Shown piece by piece: positions 11,949 to 23,666 of a DNA stretch of 64,000 nt. Position 1 is the first letter of the stretch. Every line of letters begins with the position of its first letter. Source of the stretch: Camellia lanceoleosa (lineage: Eukaryota; Streptophyta; Magnoliopsida; Ericales; Theaceae); the NCBI GenBank assembly GCA_025200525.1, contig CM045762.1:102822682-102886681 (forward strand), written 5' to 3'. The position numbers and the translations under genes were made by a program. Under the pieces are notes generated by a model. That model ran no database searches. It was not told where the DNA came from and worked only from the letters and a program-made list of their open reading frames with translations.

Positions 11949-11978
11949 ATATATATATATATATAGAGAGAGAGAGAG
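11949..11978. repeat. (AT)n then (AG)n microsatellite
   Basis: A compound dinucleotide run in the presumed LTR leader. Confidence 0.95.
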
Positions 11979-12549
11979 GTTGAATTCAAGCTTGAGAATT
12001 ATAGAGAATTAGAGGAAGTTGAAGAATTTGACTTGGAGACTCAATCAATTGAACATATAGAATACAAATGAGCACCTAAGGTAAGAATTCAAACCTTTAG
12101 TCTTGTAATTGAATTGGTTAATGCGTAATTCAAGAGAGTTGAGCTAAGATATGCAAGAATTAAGCTAATGAAGTAGGAAAGAAGATCATAACATACATGC
12201 ACGCATAATTCATGGATTTTGAGTTTTGATTTCAGCAAATTCTTACATACAAGAGCTTATTTTTGTTATATTGTGAGAGCTCATTGTGGTTTTGTACTTA
12301 AACACTCCATTTGTGCATGTTTTGGAAGCTAAGATTTCAAGTCATTGCTTGTATGTTATGTTTTCAAAATGTCAAGTTTGCTTTTGAATAATTCACTTGC
12401 TTTTGGGCTTGATTTTGGCAAAACGGCTTTCAATTCATGAAGTCCTATGAGTTTACAAATGTTTTCTCAAGTTTTGGCCCAAAAGGATATGTTTTGGTGC
12501 TTTGAAATCAAGTTTTGAAACTGGGAGTGCAATTTGGAAATTCCAAAAT

Positions 12550-12885
12550 TCACAGGCTTCGCTCGAGCGGTGGAGTTTGCACTCGAGCGAAGAATATGAG
12601 TTCCCAGTAGTTTTGCAAAGTTTGAGGATTAGCTCGAGTGACCACCTTTTTTTTTTTGAATCTTAGCTCGAGTGTAGGAAGTTGAGCTCGAGCGTCAAAT
12701 TCGAGCTCCCAAAAGTTTTGCAAACAATTACATGGTGGCTCAAGCGACAAAGTGTACGCTCGAGCAAACCCACGTTTACTCAGTCTTTGGCTTGAGCGAT
12801 CGTCGAGTGTAAAAATCAAACAACCGATACTTTTGCAGAGTTTTGCGGACCGATTGAGTGACCAAAGTTGCGCTCGAGCGGAGAC
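12550..12885. repeat. Cluster of CTCGAG palindromes in LTR
   Basis: At least seven GCTCGAGC/CTCGAGTG-type words spaced 20-100 bp, for example near 12560, 12580, 12630, 12665, 12685, 12758 and 12871, linked by related text (GAGCTCCCA, TTTTGCAAA). The cluster looks like an imperfect tandem repeat of about 60-80 bp whose conserved core is the palindrome. The same motif clusters recur in LTRs at 14770-15280 and 57430-57560. Confidence 0.7.
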
Positions 12886-13284
12886 CCTATTTTCAGCAAA
12901 TTTGACTAAATGTTTCAAATTACATTTTGGCATCCTCATTGCATCTTATGCATTCCAAAGCCTTAATTAAAACATAATAATGAGGATAAGGATTAAAAAC
13001 ACACTAAGATGGAAAAGAAATGAGTTAAGTGTTTTCCGAGTGTGTGTTTTAATGTGTATCTGTTACGTGTTTGTGTAGGTCATGTGTTGTTGCCCGCCTG
13101 ATCAATATGTTTTGTTCTGTTCATGTGACCTGTTCTGCTACTGGAGCTATTTGTGAGTAACAACTCTGTAAAACTATGTTGACTATAAGTATTTTTTGAT
13201 TGATATGATATGATCTATTTTTTGGAATGCTATTTTGTAAATCATGAATAAATGTTCAGTTTTCTGAAATGTATTTGTGGCATC

Positions 13285-13505
13285 CTTTGTTCACATGGCC
13301 CTCACCCGGGGGTAACAATATCGTGGCTTATGTTCATGTGGCCCTCGCCTGGAGGTAACAATATCGTGGCCAATATGCATGTGGACTTTACCTGGGGGTA
13401 ACAATACCGTGGTCTATGTTTATGTGGCCCTTGCCCGGGGGCAACAATACCGAGGCCTATGTTCACGTGGCCCTCGCATGAGGGTAACAATACCATGGCT
13501 ATATG
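13285..13505. repeat. Minisatellite in chromovirus LTR
   Basis: Five diverged copies of a roughly 40-55 bp unit: (A/C)TGTGGCCCTCGCC-GGGGGTAACAATACCGTGG-CTATGTTC. Copies differ by substitutions and small indels, so it is old. It lies downstream of the palindrome cluster and before the conserved LTR end. Confidence 0.85.
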
Positions 13506-14140
13506 TGCACATAGATGTTGACTTTTAAGATCGTCGGTACCGACTATGCATGTGGGTCTTATGGCCAATCTGATTTGGTAGTTAATGTGTGTACCACATA
13601 TAACTGCTTACGAATTCTGTATAAGTATGTAAATCTGGATCTATTTCTGATATGAACTTTGATTTCTGAATCTGTGATGGACATCATTTATAAACCCTTT
13701 ACTCTATTGTTATTCACTGGGCTCCAGCTCACTGTATTATTTATATATGTAGGTGATCAGGCGTGGGACCAGGCTTAGTGAGGATTGCCTGGAGATCTGT
13801 TTGAGTCAGCCAACCAGTGTGCTTCCCGAGGAGGTTTCGAAATATTATGTGGCGAGTTTTGTGGGCATGATGCAAGTTTAATTATTTTCTTTTGTTTGTT
13901 TGGAAAAGCTTTTTGTTTATTTGTATCTATGATGACGTAAGGCTGACATTCTAATGTCATCATATATATAAATATAAGTTTTTAAAACGTATGTCTGAAC
14001 AGCTCTATTGACATTATATGTTCGTATTTGCTTCTGTTAGCCCTGTATTTTGTTTAATTTGTTCAGAGGCCTTTGGGTAATCATAGGATTGCTGGCCGGT
14101 TACGACACTAAACCCATAGGGGCATGTTTGGGTCGTGACA

Positions 14141-14723
14141 TATACACTAATGGTGATAGCAAGTTTTGTTCTAAGATTTATGGGAGATTTTGTTATTTCT
14201 TAGTTAAAAATAATGCATGCATCAATAATCTTAGAAAACTAAGGTATGGAAAGTAAAGCCCTAAATTTCTTGTGAAATCTAAATTTGTTTTCAATTGGTC
14301 TTGGTGAGTAATGGAAAATGAATTGATTGGTAAATTGGTTATTTGTTGAGATCCCTTGTGTTGAGATAAAATTTGATTTTTTAATTGTTGCTTGTTGTGT
14401 GATATGGTTTATCCGCGTGGGGAAATTGACGTGTCCACTTTCCCGGTTGTGTGATGACGACAAACGTGGGAATGTTTGAGGTGTCTATGTGTCCAATCGT
14501 GTGAGGACAACAAATGTGGAAGGTTTGAGGCTCCACTGGCCATCTGTGTGAGGAGAAATGTGGAGTTAAGTGGAATGATGTGTATTGGGTTATAAGGTTA
14601 GGAAATTAATGTCCATAAGTAAAGGAACATGATTATACATAATTTAAATCAATGTATATATACGTGGTTAAATATATTCTTTACTAGGCAATTGCTCATT
14701 CCTATCTAACAAATTTCAAGACT
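14141..14723 (+). mobile_element. LTR fragment, left part (interrupted)
   Basis: No gene. The stretch holds a degenerate minisatellite (14400-14575) of the type found in the 3' half of the LTRs here, and it stops at the probable solo LTR beginning at 14729. It may continue at 17789-18172, which ends in an LTR-like terminus. Identity is inferred from architecture only. Confidence 0.35.
14400..14575. repeat. Degenerate minisatellite
   Basis: Three to four diverged copies of a ~55-60 bp unit containing GTGTCCA-TCGTGTGAGGACAACAAATGTGG, GGTTTGAGG and similar words. Confidence 0.6.
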
Positions 14724-14769
14724 CGGTGTGTAAGGATCTAAAATTTTTCCCTTCACTCAAGCGGGGGAG

Positions 14770-15280
14770 TTGATGCTCGAGCAGACTTGTGAGGCTTCCA
14801 GCATTTTTGCAGACGGCCTGAGATTCTGTGAGTTGCGAATTCCCGCTCGAGCGTGGGAGTGGTCGCTCAAGCGGACGACTTTGTTGGTTTGCGCGCGCTC
14901 GAGCATGGGAAGCGACACTTGTGCGTAGAAAGCAAGATTACCCTTGACATTTTTATTAGTGTATTTGGAACTTCCTTATTTTATTTTGGGGTATTGATTA
15001 GGATGGTAACATGATGGTAAAGTAAGATTGGACCAAAAACTTTAATTCAAATAATTTGCCTATGATCAGCCGTCACTAATTTGCCCTTTTCTTTTTCCAC
15101 ACTTTTAATTTGGGTGTGAGGCTAGAACCATTGGAAAGCTTGTTTCCGGGGCTTCAATTTGGACACAAAAACGACCTAGAATGGAGTCCAGATGAGAGAG
15201 TTATACCTTTTGAAGTTTTGGAATCTGTGTTGAAAGCAGGTACGCTCGAGCGGGAAAAGAGACGCTCGAGCGTACCACGC
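14770..15280. repeat. CTCGAG palindromes in LTR
   Basis: GCTCGAGC-type words near 14776, 14847, 14889, 15243 and 15271, two of them flanking a short GGGAAAAGAGA segment. Same motif family as 12550-12885, in a different LTR. Confidence 0.65.
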
Positions 15281-16119
15281 GAATTCAGCAAGTTTAAAGA
15301 GACTTTTCTAGATCATTCATCACACTTTCCTCTCCCCTCTTCATCCCTCTCACCCTAGGTCCGAAAACCTTAAAGATTTCGGCCCAAATACTTCCAGTTT
15401 CTCAAAGATTTGGCCATGATCCCTTGCAAAAACGTGAAGAAGGTTTGAAGATCTCACTTTTCAACCAATTGGAATTCAGATTGGTGAAGGATTCTTCTCA
15501 AAGCTTGCTCTTCTTGCTTGATTCTTGAGGTAGGGGTTCTAGTTCTCTTCAATACTTACATTAATAGATAGATTTGTGGTATTTTCATTATATAAATGCA
15601 AAACCCACATTTTTGAGCATATAGAGTAAATCATGAGATTTGGGGGTTTAGGGTTTGAGATATTAGGGGTTCAATTGTTGGGTTAAGATGATGGATTATG
15701 AACCCTAGGTATGAAATCAATGGGAAAATTGGAATAAAAAGTAATGGCTTGAGAAGTTTGAAAATTTATTGAAATTCTTGATTTTTTTTGAAAACCTTAG
15801 GTTGATCCATGATGATAATCAATGATTTTGCCCAAATTGACAGTAGAATCATGAAATTGGTAGGTTGAATTATATATGTACAAGTTTAATTGGATTTTGG
15901 AAATGTTTGAAAATCATGTTAAAAATTAGCGATTGAACCTTTATTATGGACATTGTAAATCATGCTATAATATGAAAGGACTTTGGGGGAAAAGATGTGT
16001 TAATGATAGAGATGACATAAACCTAGTTATGTAATGTTGAAAGGGGATTTAAGAATTTATCTAGAATTATGTTGAATTGTAAATAGTGTTGTTGAATTAA
16101 GTTGTGTTGGCTTATATTG

Positions 16120-16310
16120 ACTAGTGTTGAGTATGTTGAATTGTGTTGATGATGTTGAGTTGTGTTGAATAATGTTGAACCGAATTGTGTTGGACTATGA
16201 TGAATTGTGTTTGAATCATGTTGAATTGTGTTGAGTTGAGTTGTGTTGTGTTGGGTCATGTTGAGTTTGGGTTGAGTTGTGTTGGGTGGTGTTGTGTTGG
16301 TACTCGCAAG
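16120..16310. repeat. Degenerate TGTGTTGA-rich simple repeat
   Basis: Many TTGTGTTGA/ATGTTGA words with single-base changes give a strand-biased G/T tract. The opposite-strand reading frame rich in Thr, Gln and Asn is a by-product and not a gene. Confidence 0.8.
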
Positions 16311-16689
16311 GGGGGAGTTGAAAGATGATACGGAATTTGTGATAAGATGATGAAGTGAAGATTTAAGAATTTTATTGTATAATTAGAAAGTGAATTTATA
16401 CCTCAAAACTAAAAGTCCAACTTTATATTTAACTCTAGTTATGAAGTTTTATTTTGGAAAATGAGGATACTTCAATCAACATTAAATTTATGAAATTAAG
16501 TCTATGTTGGATTAAGATGAGTGCGAATAATGGATAATGAAGAAGGTCGTGGAACATATTTGTACTTGTTATGTGAATGTAATTTTAATATATGGTGGAT
16601 GTATATTGAATTAATGTGTTACGGAAATAATGGAAGATGTGTTGGCATTGTTCATTAATTGTGATGATGGATTGTGATGTTATCTTGGG

Positions 16690-16915
16690 GTCCGTTTCCT
16701 GCCGTATTTGAGCCGGCAAAGCGTGGCGCTTGAGATAGGTTCCGCCTTCCTTTCGGAGTAGCGCCCGGTAAAGCGTGTGGTATGTTGAGGTTCTGCATTC
16801 CTTCTGGCTTGTGACCGGTAAAGCGTGAGGTTCCGCGTTCCTTCCGGCTTGTGACTTGTAAAGCGTGAGGTTCCGCATTCCTTCCGGCTAGTGACCAGTA
16901 AAGCGTGTGACTCAT
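16690..16915. repeat. Minisatellite in probable solo LTR
   Basis: About five copies of a ~40-52 bp unit with the core GTAAAGCGTGAGGTTCCG then CATTCCTTCCGGCTTGTGACC. The last three copies are the best conserved. Opposite-strand frames here are repeat artefacts. Confidence 0.85.
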
Positions 16916-17788
16916 GGAGATGAGTTGTTATTGGATCCGGTGTTTGGTATGAAATAATTTGTAAAGAATGGAAACCAAAAATGGGTAAGAGGATTATGGA
17001 TTGGTTATAGTGAACTTAATGAAGTAGTTGTGGTTATAAAGGTAAATTATGAGAGTTGTTCTTTAAATAAATTAGAGAACTTGAACTTGAATTTATGGAG
17101 TTCTAAATAAATATAATGAGTAGAAAGGAAGAATGAAAGACAAAGAGGAATATTAAAAATGGAAATTGAATGAGAAATATTTCGGGAATTGGTTAATAAT
17201 TTTTAAATGATGTTGTTTCTCAAATATGTTGTTTCACAAGGATTTACGGTTTTCTAAGGTTAAAGGATAATTTCAATGACTAAAGGTTTTTCTTAAAGGT
17301 GTTTAAATAGTCTTTGAGAAAATGGTACTCTACCATGATATTTTGAAATTATAAAATGTCACCCTACTATATGGTATCACCCTGCATGCATGATCATTTC
17401 TATCTGTGTGTTTGCTGTTGATTGAGAACTATGAGATTCTTACTGGGCATTAGTGCTCACCCCGTTGTTTTTATCTTTTTACAGGAAGAAAGTGTAGATT
17501 CTGTGATCGAAGAGTTAAGAAGTCCGTGTGTCTTTTTATATGTAATTTCACTGTAGATGTGATGGATCTTTTTTTGTGTATTTTATTTATTGGTAGCCTC
17601 ACAGTAGGAGATTGACATGTATTGTTATCATTGTAATATTCATTGAGAGGGACAGAGAACATGTGTCATTGTATTTCTATTACTCAAGGGTAATGGATGT
17701 TTGTAAATAAATAAATAAAAATTTTGGACCTAATTTAAAGGCTTTGGTAATGTTTCCGAGTAATTAAAAATTGGGGCTTGACATGGTG

Positions 17789-18172
17789 AACCACAACCAG
17801 CCTAATGAAGAAGAAGTTATCCAACTCTCTAGTTTAAAAAGTCAATGATATTTTGAATTTGTAATGTATTTATTGAACTTTTACTTAGTTTGGAGATCAT
17901 AGGCCCTCTTTTGTTCATTGAAGACCATGTATTTAATATTATACACTATGGGACATTTGTTAAACTTCCTCTTATCTTTTTGAACTATGAATGCTTGAAT
18001 ATGTATTTTGTTACCTTGAAATTATAGTTCAATCAGAATGACATTTACTTAATGAAAGACAATATTTTTCTTAAAGCATTTTTTTTTATGAGAAATGGAT
18101 TTGTTTGATATGAACTGCTGAATATTTAATAAAATTGATTATATAAAAGTTTATAAATTTTGGGGCGTTACA
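17789..18172 (+). mobile_element. LTR fragment, right part with terminus
   Basis: AT-rich, no gene. It ends in TTTTGGGGCGTTACA, which fits an LTR end in plus orientation or a TGTAACGCCCC start in minus orientation. It may rejoin 14141-14723 across the solo LTR. No target duplication was found. Confidence 0.35.
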
Positions 18173-18347
18173 AACCACTAAGCCATTAATACAATTGTTA
18201 ACAATGTAATAAGTATATATATCATATACTCAATATTATCAAATTATTTTTTACTAAAAATCAATGTATAAAAAATGTAAAGTAAATTCTGAGAAATATT
18301 TTTTTAATTGTTTATTATTTATTATTTTTCTAATTTTAATATCTATA

Positions 18348-18594
18348 CTTCCTCCATACCATTTTTGTGTCCACCTTTCCATTTTGGTCCATCCCAAAAT
18401 ATTTGTCCACTTTCTATTTTGGGTATTGAATTTTTTTAAATTTCCAAACTTACCTATTATACACAAGTATAAACACATTTTAAAATTAAAAAAAAGGGTA
18501 TTATGGTAAAAATATCTTAAATTTTGAATTGATGTGTAATGATTGTTGTAAGTTGGATTTTCCAAAATGGACAAATAAATTGGGGCGGAGGGAG
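18348..18594. mobile_element. Stowaway-like MITE
   Basis: A 247-bp non-coding element flanked on both sides by TA, the Tc1/mariner-type target. The left end starts CTTCCTCCATACCATTTTTG and the right end, reversed, CTCCCTCCGCCCCAATTTAT; these are imperfect terminal inverted repeats close to the Stowaway consensus CTCCCTCCGT. The GTCCA / TGGAC words continue the inverted pairing inward. It codes for nothing and would depend on a mariner-like transposase elsewhere. Confidence 0.88.
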
Positions 18595-19749
18595 TATTTT
18601 TTATATTTATAAATTTTAATATATTAATGACATAATTTTGACATCACAATTCAATTCTGGTTCACCCACAGTTGAACTAGTGACCCGTTTGCCTGGTCAC
18701 TTTTTCGGTTTGCTCACCAGTCGAGTTTTCAAAACATTGATTCTACTCTTGTTTGTGGATTGGTAAGCATGTGTAGTTGATTTGTTGATTAATTGGATGG
18801 TTAGAGAGGGTGATCATTATTTTTCTCTCACTTTCTCTTGTTTTCTCTTTCATTTTCTTGGGAGCCAAACAAGTATCTCTTCTTCAAAAGAGTTGGAAAG
18901 CATTCTTCTCCCAGCCCTTTAAGCATGGAAATGGATGTCTATATCCATCTTCCATGAAGAAGATTGATAATGCTTCTAATCATGATGAGTTGATTCCATT
19001 AGTTGTAGTAGTTACTTTGTGTTTTTCTAGCTTTTCCTTCTATTTTCTCATCACTTTTTTTTTTTTTTTCCATTTTCTCGAAAGCCAAACATGGCTTCCT
19101 CTTAGAAATGAATAGTAATCTATTCTCTCTATTTATTTTGCTATGGGTTTGAGCATCATTTTGCCCTTTTCCATGAAGAAGATATGTAGATTCTACTTCT
19201 TTTCTTTGATTTCACTTCCATTACTTTGAGTTGCTTCTATGATCATCATGTGATAGTTCATATCACTTGATGATCAAAGCAGCTAATCCACCTTTTTCAT
19301 GATTGCTTCTATGATTGGAATGATGTGTTGTATTTTAGTTAATTGATTGTTTCTATCCTTTCACCTATCTTTCGGTAGTTGAGAATGGAATTCTCTCTTG
19401 CAATCATTGGAAAGCTTCTTTGATTTATGTGATTCACATCCTCTCATCATCTATGGTGATTAGGGGTGAGTTCATTTTATCTATCTTCCCTAATGCTTGA
19501 AGAGAATTAGTGCTTTTCTCTTACATTCTTGTGTTGAAGAAGCACTTTGGCTTGTTTCCTTCCTTTTGTTTTAGTTTCTTAGCTTCTTTTGATTAGTTGC
19601 TTCCATATTTCTATTTGATAGCTTTGTTAGTATAGTTGAATCATCCATGTTAGCTTTTATTTTTTTAGTAGTTGCTTCCATTATCTTTATTGAGTAGTTT
19701 CTTATAGCTTTAATGTATGTCTCCATTCTCTCTATTCCTTTTATTTTAT
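18595..19749. other. No gene; T-rich repetitive spacer
   Basis: The plus strand is pyrimidine-rich, with recurring GTTGCTTCTATGAT, TTCTTTTCT and AGCTTCTTTGAT words, and a GTTCACCCACAGTTGAAC segment near 18660-18680. Short open frames lack any recognisable domain. It may be the diverged front of the LTR that is clear from about 19750, but I could not line it up. Confidence 0.4.
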
Positions 19750-20080
19750 GCTTTCCATATTATTTTGGCATCACGTTTTCTTTCATATTATTTTCCATGC
19801 TTTGCATCCATTCTTCATACATAAGGCTTGGCTCATTATACCTAGTGCTTTCATTATTTTCTATGTGATTTTGGGCGCAATCACATGCCTTATGATGGTT
19901 CACATGTCATATGCTAGTAGCCAAGTCTTTAGCTGCATTCTTATGAGTGTATTGCATTAGCTTCTTGTATCTAGGATCATATATGTTTACGAACCCTTTT
20001 CGTGCTTGGTTGGAGCTGATGAGTATTAGCTAAGCCTCTTTCATCTTTGCATCCCTATTGTGCATTCTTTCTTTACTATG
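19750..20080 (+). mobile_element. Older Tat-like LTR, left part (interrupted)
   Basis: The segment shares the order of the solo LTR around 7800-8090: ATGCTTTGCATCC, CATGTCATATGCTAGTAGC like CATATGCCATATTAGTAGC, TGTATTGCATTAG, TAGGATCATA, then TTGGTTGGAGCTGATGAGTATTAGCTAAGCC like GTACTAGGTGAGCC. It is cut at 20080 by the 24.9-kb element and resumes at 44987 with TAGCATGCTACCATGA, which lines up with TAGCATGCTTGCCATGA at 8109. Confidence 0.65.
20076..20080. repeat. Target site duplication, left copy (CTATG)
   Basis: CTATG precedes the element start TGTAACAACG and is repeated exactly at 44987-44991 after TCTACA. Confidence 0.9.
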
Positions 20081-21559
20081 TGTAACAACGCCCGCGGGGG
20101 ACCTCGCCACAGCTCGGACTCGATTTTGTGTTGCGGTTCTCAATCTCGAACCAAAGAGTCCAAATCCGGCAAATCGTTTTGAAGGAAAACAGATTTTTTG
20201 AAAAGAAGTGCCAAACATGGACTGCTTTGCCAGATAACAGAGTCGCCACCTAAATATTTTAAAATGGGAAATTTAGGAAACCCTGACTCGGTGCCAAAAG
20301 GCCACGTGTCCGTCATCACCAAAGTTGGCTCGGGAACTTGGGTACGATTAGGGAAGGTCACATCGTGAGCACCCCCTCTCGCCCGGTCAAAGACCGGCCT
20401 CTACTAATCATGATATCTGATTTTGAAAAACATTGTATGCTCTTATTAGATTATTAGCCTAGGATTACTATGTGATGCTCATGACAAACAAGTATAAATG
20501 GGCCGTCTGAATGGAACAGAACATTTCATGTTTGTTTGTGAAAGGTGGTTTGCTACCCAGTAGGCTTAAAATACAGATTTTGCCACAATCTAGTGGGCTT
20601 AACAAACAATCGATGAATTGCTCCAATTCAAATAACCCAACCTCCACCCACAGGCATTCAAGGCAGTTATATCACATAAGCATTTAGCCTCATGGTAAGC
20701 ATGCTATCATGGCAACACTCACACGCATGCAAGGATGCTAAAGCATAAAACTCACCGAGTACTCCAAGCCAAAACAGAAAACGATTAGAAATCATGCATG
20801 ATCCTAAAATATACAGAATGCCTAATGCAACACATGCAAAAATGCAACTATAGCAGGCTCGGCTATTCTAGAGATGGCATATGAAATGCAACGGCTAACA
20901 TGTATTCAACCTTAGAATTGAAATACAAATGCAGTTTGTATGATCTTGGCCGATGCATGCATGCAATGAGATGAATGATGCAAACATCTTTGTCATACTA
21001 TATGCTAATTGAAGTATGCCCTATATCTAACCATTCAAAGCGGGTAAATAAAAGGGAGAAAGAAATGGGGGTTGGAAGACATACATCACACTCACCCACC
21101 CTTATTACATTTATGCCCCCGCGCAGAGGGTCCGAATAAATATATCTGATCGAATAAAAGAATATCTGATCCAAATAAATATACAAATTCTAATTAGTTA
21201 ACAAGTTAAATACAAATGAATTAAAACTGGCGTGCAAGCCAGGGACTGCCTCGCTTCTGATAGATGATGTATCTTTGGGCTTTGGCCGGAAATCCTTTGG
21301 AATGCCTGATTAGCCTCTGTTTGCAATATTCCTCGAATTGCGCGCTGGACTCCGAAAAGTTGCTAAACTCAATTTTGCTTTGCAGAGAGCGGGGAAAGAA
21401 GCATGTATTTCACAAATATATGCATGTCTCGATCCTCGCGCCACCAATCACGCATATCGATGCATGATGGCGAGGAAGCGGTTGCACAACTCAATATTGG
21501 GATGAATACATATGAATGCTACGAAAAAGGGATGCCTCGTCTGGCGTGCTTGCAGACGC

Positions 21560-22230
21560 ATAAGCGGCGATCGAAGATGAAAATCGGATAAAACCGAAGT
21601 GCCTCGAAGTGCGTGCCTACAGGCGCGCAAACCGAGACGAAACCAAAATGGAGATCAGATAAAACTGGAGTGCCTCGAAATCGTGCTGCAGACGCATAAG
21701 CAAAGCGATGATGTCTGATGCAAAATCGGATAAAACCGAAGTGCCTTGAAATGCGTGCACACGGACACGCAAACCGAGGCGATGATGTAATGAGAAAAAC
21801 GGATAAAACCAACGTGTCTCGAAACGCGTGCCCACAGGCGCGCAAATCGAGGCGATGATGAAAGAATGAAAATCGGGTAAAACCGAAGTGCCTCGAAGTG
21901 CGTGCCTGGTAGCGCCGCAAATCGAACGATGATGAAAGGAAAATCGGATAAAAGAAGTGCCTCGAAGTGCGTGCCTGGTAGCGCCGTCGGCGATGATGAA
22001 AATGAAAATCGGATAAACCGAAGTGCCTCGAAGTCGTGCCTGGTAGCGCCGTCAGCGATGATGAAAGGAGAAGATCGGATAAGACCGAAGTGCCTCGAAA
22101 CGCGTGCCCGCCGGCGCGCAAATCGAGGCGATGATGAAAGGAGAAAATCGGATAAGACCGAAGTGCCTCGAAAGCAGCGTGCCCGCCGTATCGTCGGCGA
22201 TGATGAAATGCAATGAAATGGCATACGGAA
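21560..22230. repeat. Tandem array of ~70-bp units in 3' LTR
   Basis: About nine copies of a 66-76 bp unit. The anchor GTGCCTCGAA appears near 21600, 21671, 21742, 21813, 21889, 21958, 22024, 22092 and 22167, each preceded by AAAATCGGATAAAACCGAA and followed by GCGATGATGAAA. Two looser copies with longer spacing lie at about 22309 and 22441. Open frames of up to 296 codons here come from the repeat period. Confidence 0.9.
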
Positions 22231-23666
22231 TGCCGGGATGGACTTACACCAACATGGGAGAGCCTCAGCTCACTCACATAGGAGGCCGTCGGGTAAAAAA
22301 TAAAGCTGCCTCGAAACGCGCGCCCGCGGACACGCAAATCGAGGCAATGGCATACAAGCATGAAAATGCGAATTGGGCTTACGCCAACATGAGAGGGCCT
22401 CAACCACACTCACATAGGCTGCCGTCGGATAAAAAAGAAGTGCCTCGAAGTGCGTGCCCATTGGCACACAAACCGAGGCAATGCAAAAATGATGCAAATG
22501 TCATGGGAAATGATATGCAAGCATGGTAATGGAATTTCAGCACCTAAATAAAGGGGAAAACAGCCCCGAAACAAATCGAAACGACACCCGAAGCATGCAT
22601 TCATCCCGAAAGTACGAAATTAAGCCCCGAAATGGCCTATAGCCATGCTATACATGCAAAATATGATCATGGAAGCAAGAACAGCAGCAAGGCAGTCCCA
22701 AATATGGCATTTTTTCAGTAATAGACATGGCCAAAATGCAAGCATAGATATGACAACAAAAGCTCGCAAGAATACGGTAAAAGAGAGGATTTTCAAAGCA
22801 AGTAGTATATAGAAAATTCAAATAGAAAAATTTTCTTCTACAACATTAAAGAGGACCCAAAAATAAGCATATATGCAGAAGATGGAAGCCTCTAAATCAT
22901 AAGACAAACATGCTAGAAATGGAGGGCAAAATGGAGCCACAAAAGGGTATAACATAAGACATGCAATCTATACATCAAATGACCAAACCTTCTTCATGAA
23001 AAATGTAAAGGGGGTCAAAATAAGACTAAAACCAGTAGGGGTCGAAGTCCCAAAAACAAACACAAATAGGTCAAAATTGCATACAAAATATGGCCTACTT
23101 GATGAAATTGAAGGAAGTGATAGATACAAAGGCCAAATGAAGTTGAGCCTATCTACAATGTTGTAGAGAGGCTCATTTTAAGCCTAAAATCAGTAGGGTC
23201 GGACCCCCAAAACCAACACAAATAGGTCAATTTTAGCATGCAAAAATGTTACCAACTTGAAGAATATTGAAGGAACCAGTGTATACAAACACCAAATGAG
23301 GTTGAGCCCTTCTACAAAGTTGTAGAGGGGCTCATTTTAAGCTAAAAGCAGTAGGGGTCGGAGCCCCAATTCTCAACCAATTAAAGTATAGAAAAGGATC
23401 AAGAAAATGCCCTAAAAGTTGGTTTTGAGGACTTACCCTTGAAGACTTGTCTTTCTTTGATTCTTGGCTCGATTTGTAGCTTCTCAACCTCTGAAATTCA
23501 CCTCCTTGCTGCTGAAGTGATGGTAGGGATGGTGAGGCTAGGTGTTGATGAAGGAATGGCCTTGACACTTGAAGCTTTTTGGAGTTTAAAGCTATGAAAA
23601 TGAGGAATTTGGTTAAGTGTTCTTGAGACCAAAATTTCTAACCTTGAAGAAGGAGGGAGAGGCCTT

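Larger units (their letters stand above)
11547..14140 (+). mobile_element. 3' LTR of chromovirus-like element
   Basis: It starts TATAACAACCCC (probably an altered TGTAACAACCCC) right after the polypurine tract and ends GGGTCGTGACA, identical to the 5' LTR end at 3514. Length is about 2594 bp. In order it holds a TATA box and AT/AG microsatellites, a cluster of GCTCGAGC-like palindromes, a minisatellite of GTGGCCCT..GGTAACAATA units, and the terminal segment shared with 3238-3514. No separate gene. The next five bases, TATAC, would be the target duplication, but the matching left flank lies outside the window. Confidence 0.85.
14729..17783 (+). mobile_element. Probable solo LTR (about 3.05 kb)
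   Basis: The block starts TGTAAGGATCTAAAATTT and ends TTGGGGCTTGACA (TG...CA). The flanks CGGTG (14724-14728) and TGGTG (17784-17788) match at four of five bases, as expected for an old 5-bp duplication. Inside, in usual LTR order, are CTCGAG palindromes (14770-15280), a CT-rich leader with CCCTAGGTCCGAAAACC (15340-15375), a TTG-rich repeat, a minisatellite (16690-16915) and an AT-rich end. There is no gag or pol. Termini and duplication were read by eye. Confidence 0.55.

Noticed and set aside
13285..13505. CRISPR-like regular repeats
   Set aside because: Head-to-tail diverged minisatellite without unique spacers, in plant LTR sequence. The same reasoning applies to 16690-16915, 27010-27515 and 59020-59690.
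21519..22409. 296-codon minus-strand open frame in the left LTR
   Set aside because: It runs over the ~70-bp tandem array; codon content repeats with the array and has no domain. The same happens at 41087-42088 and 41401-42360.
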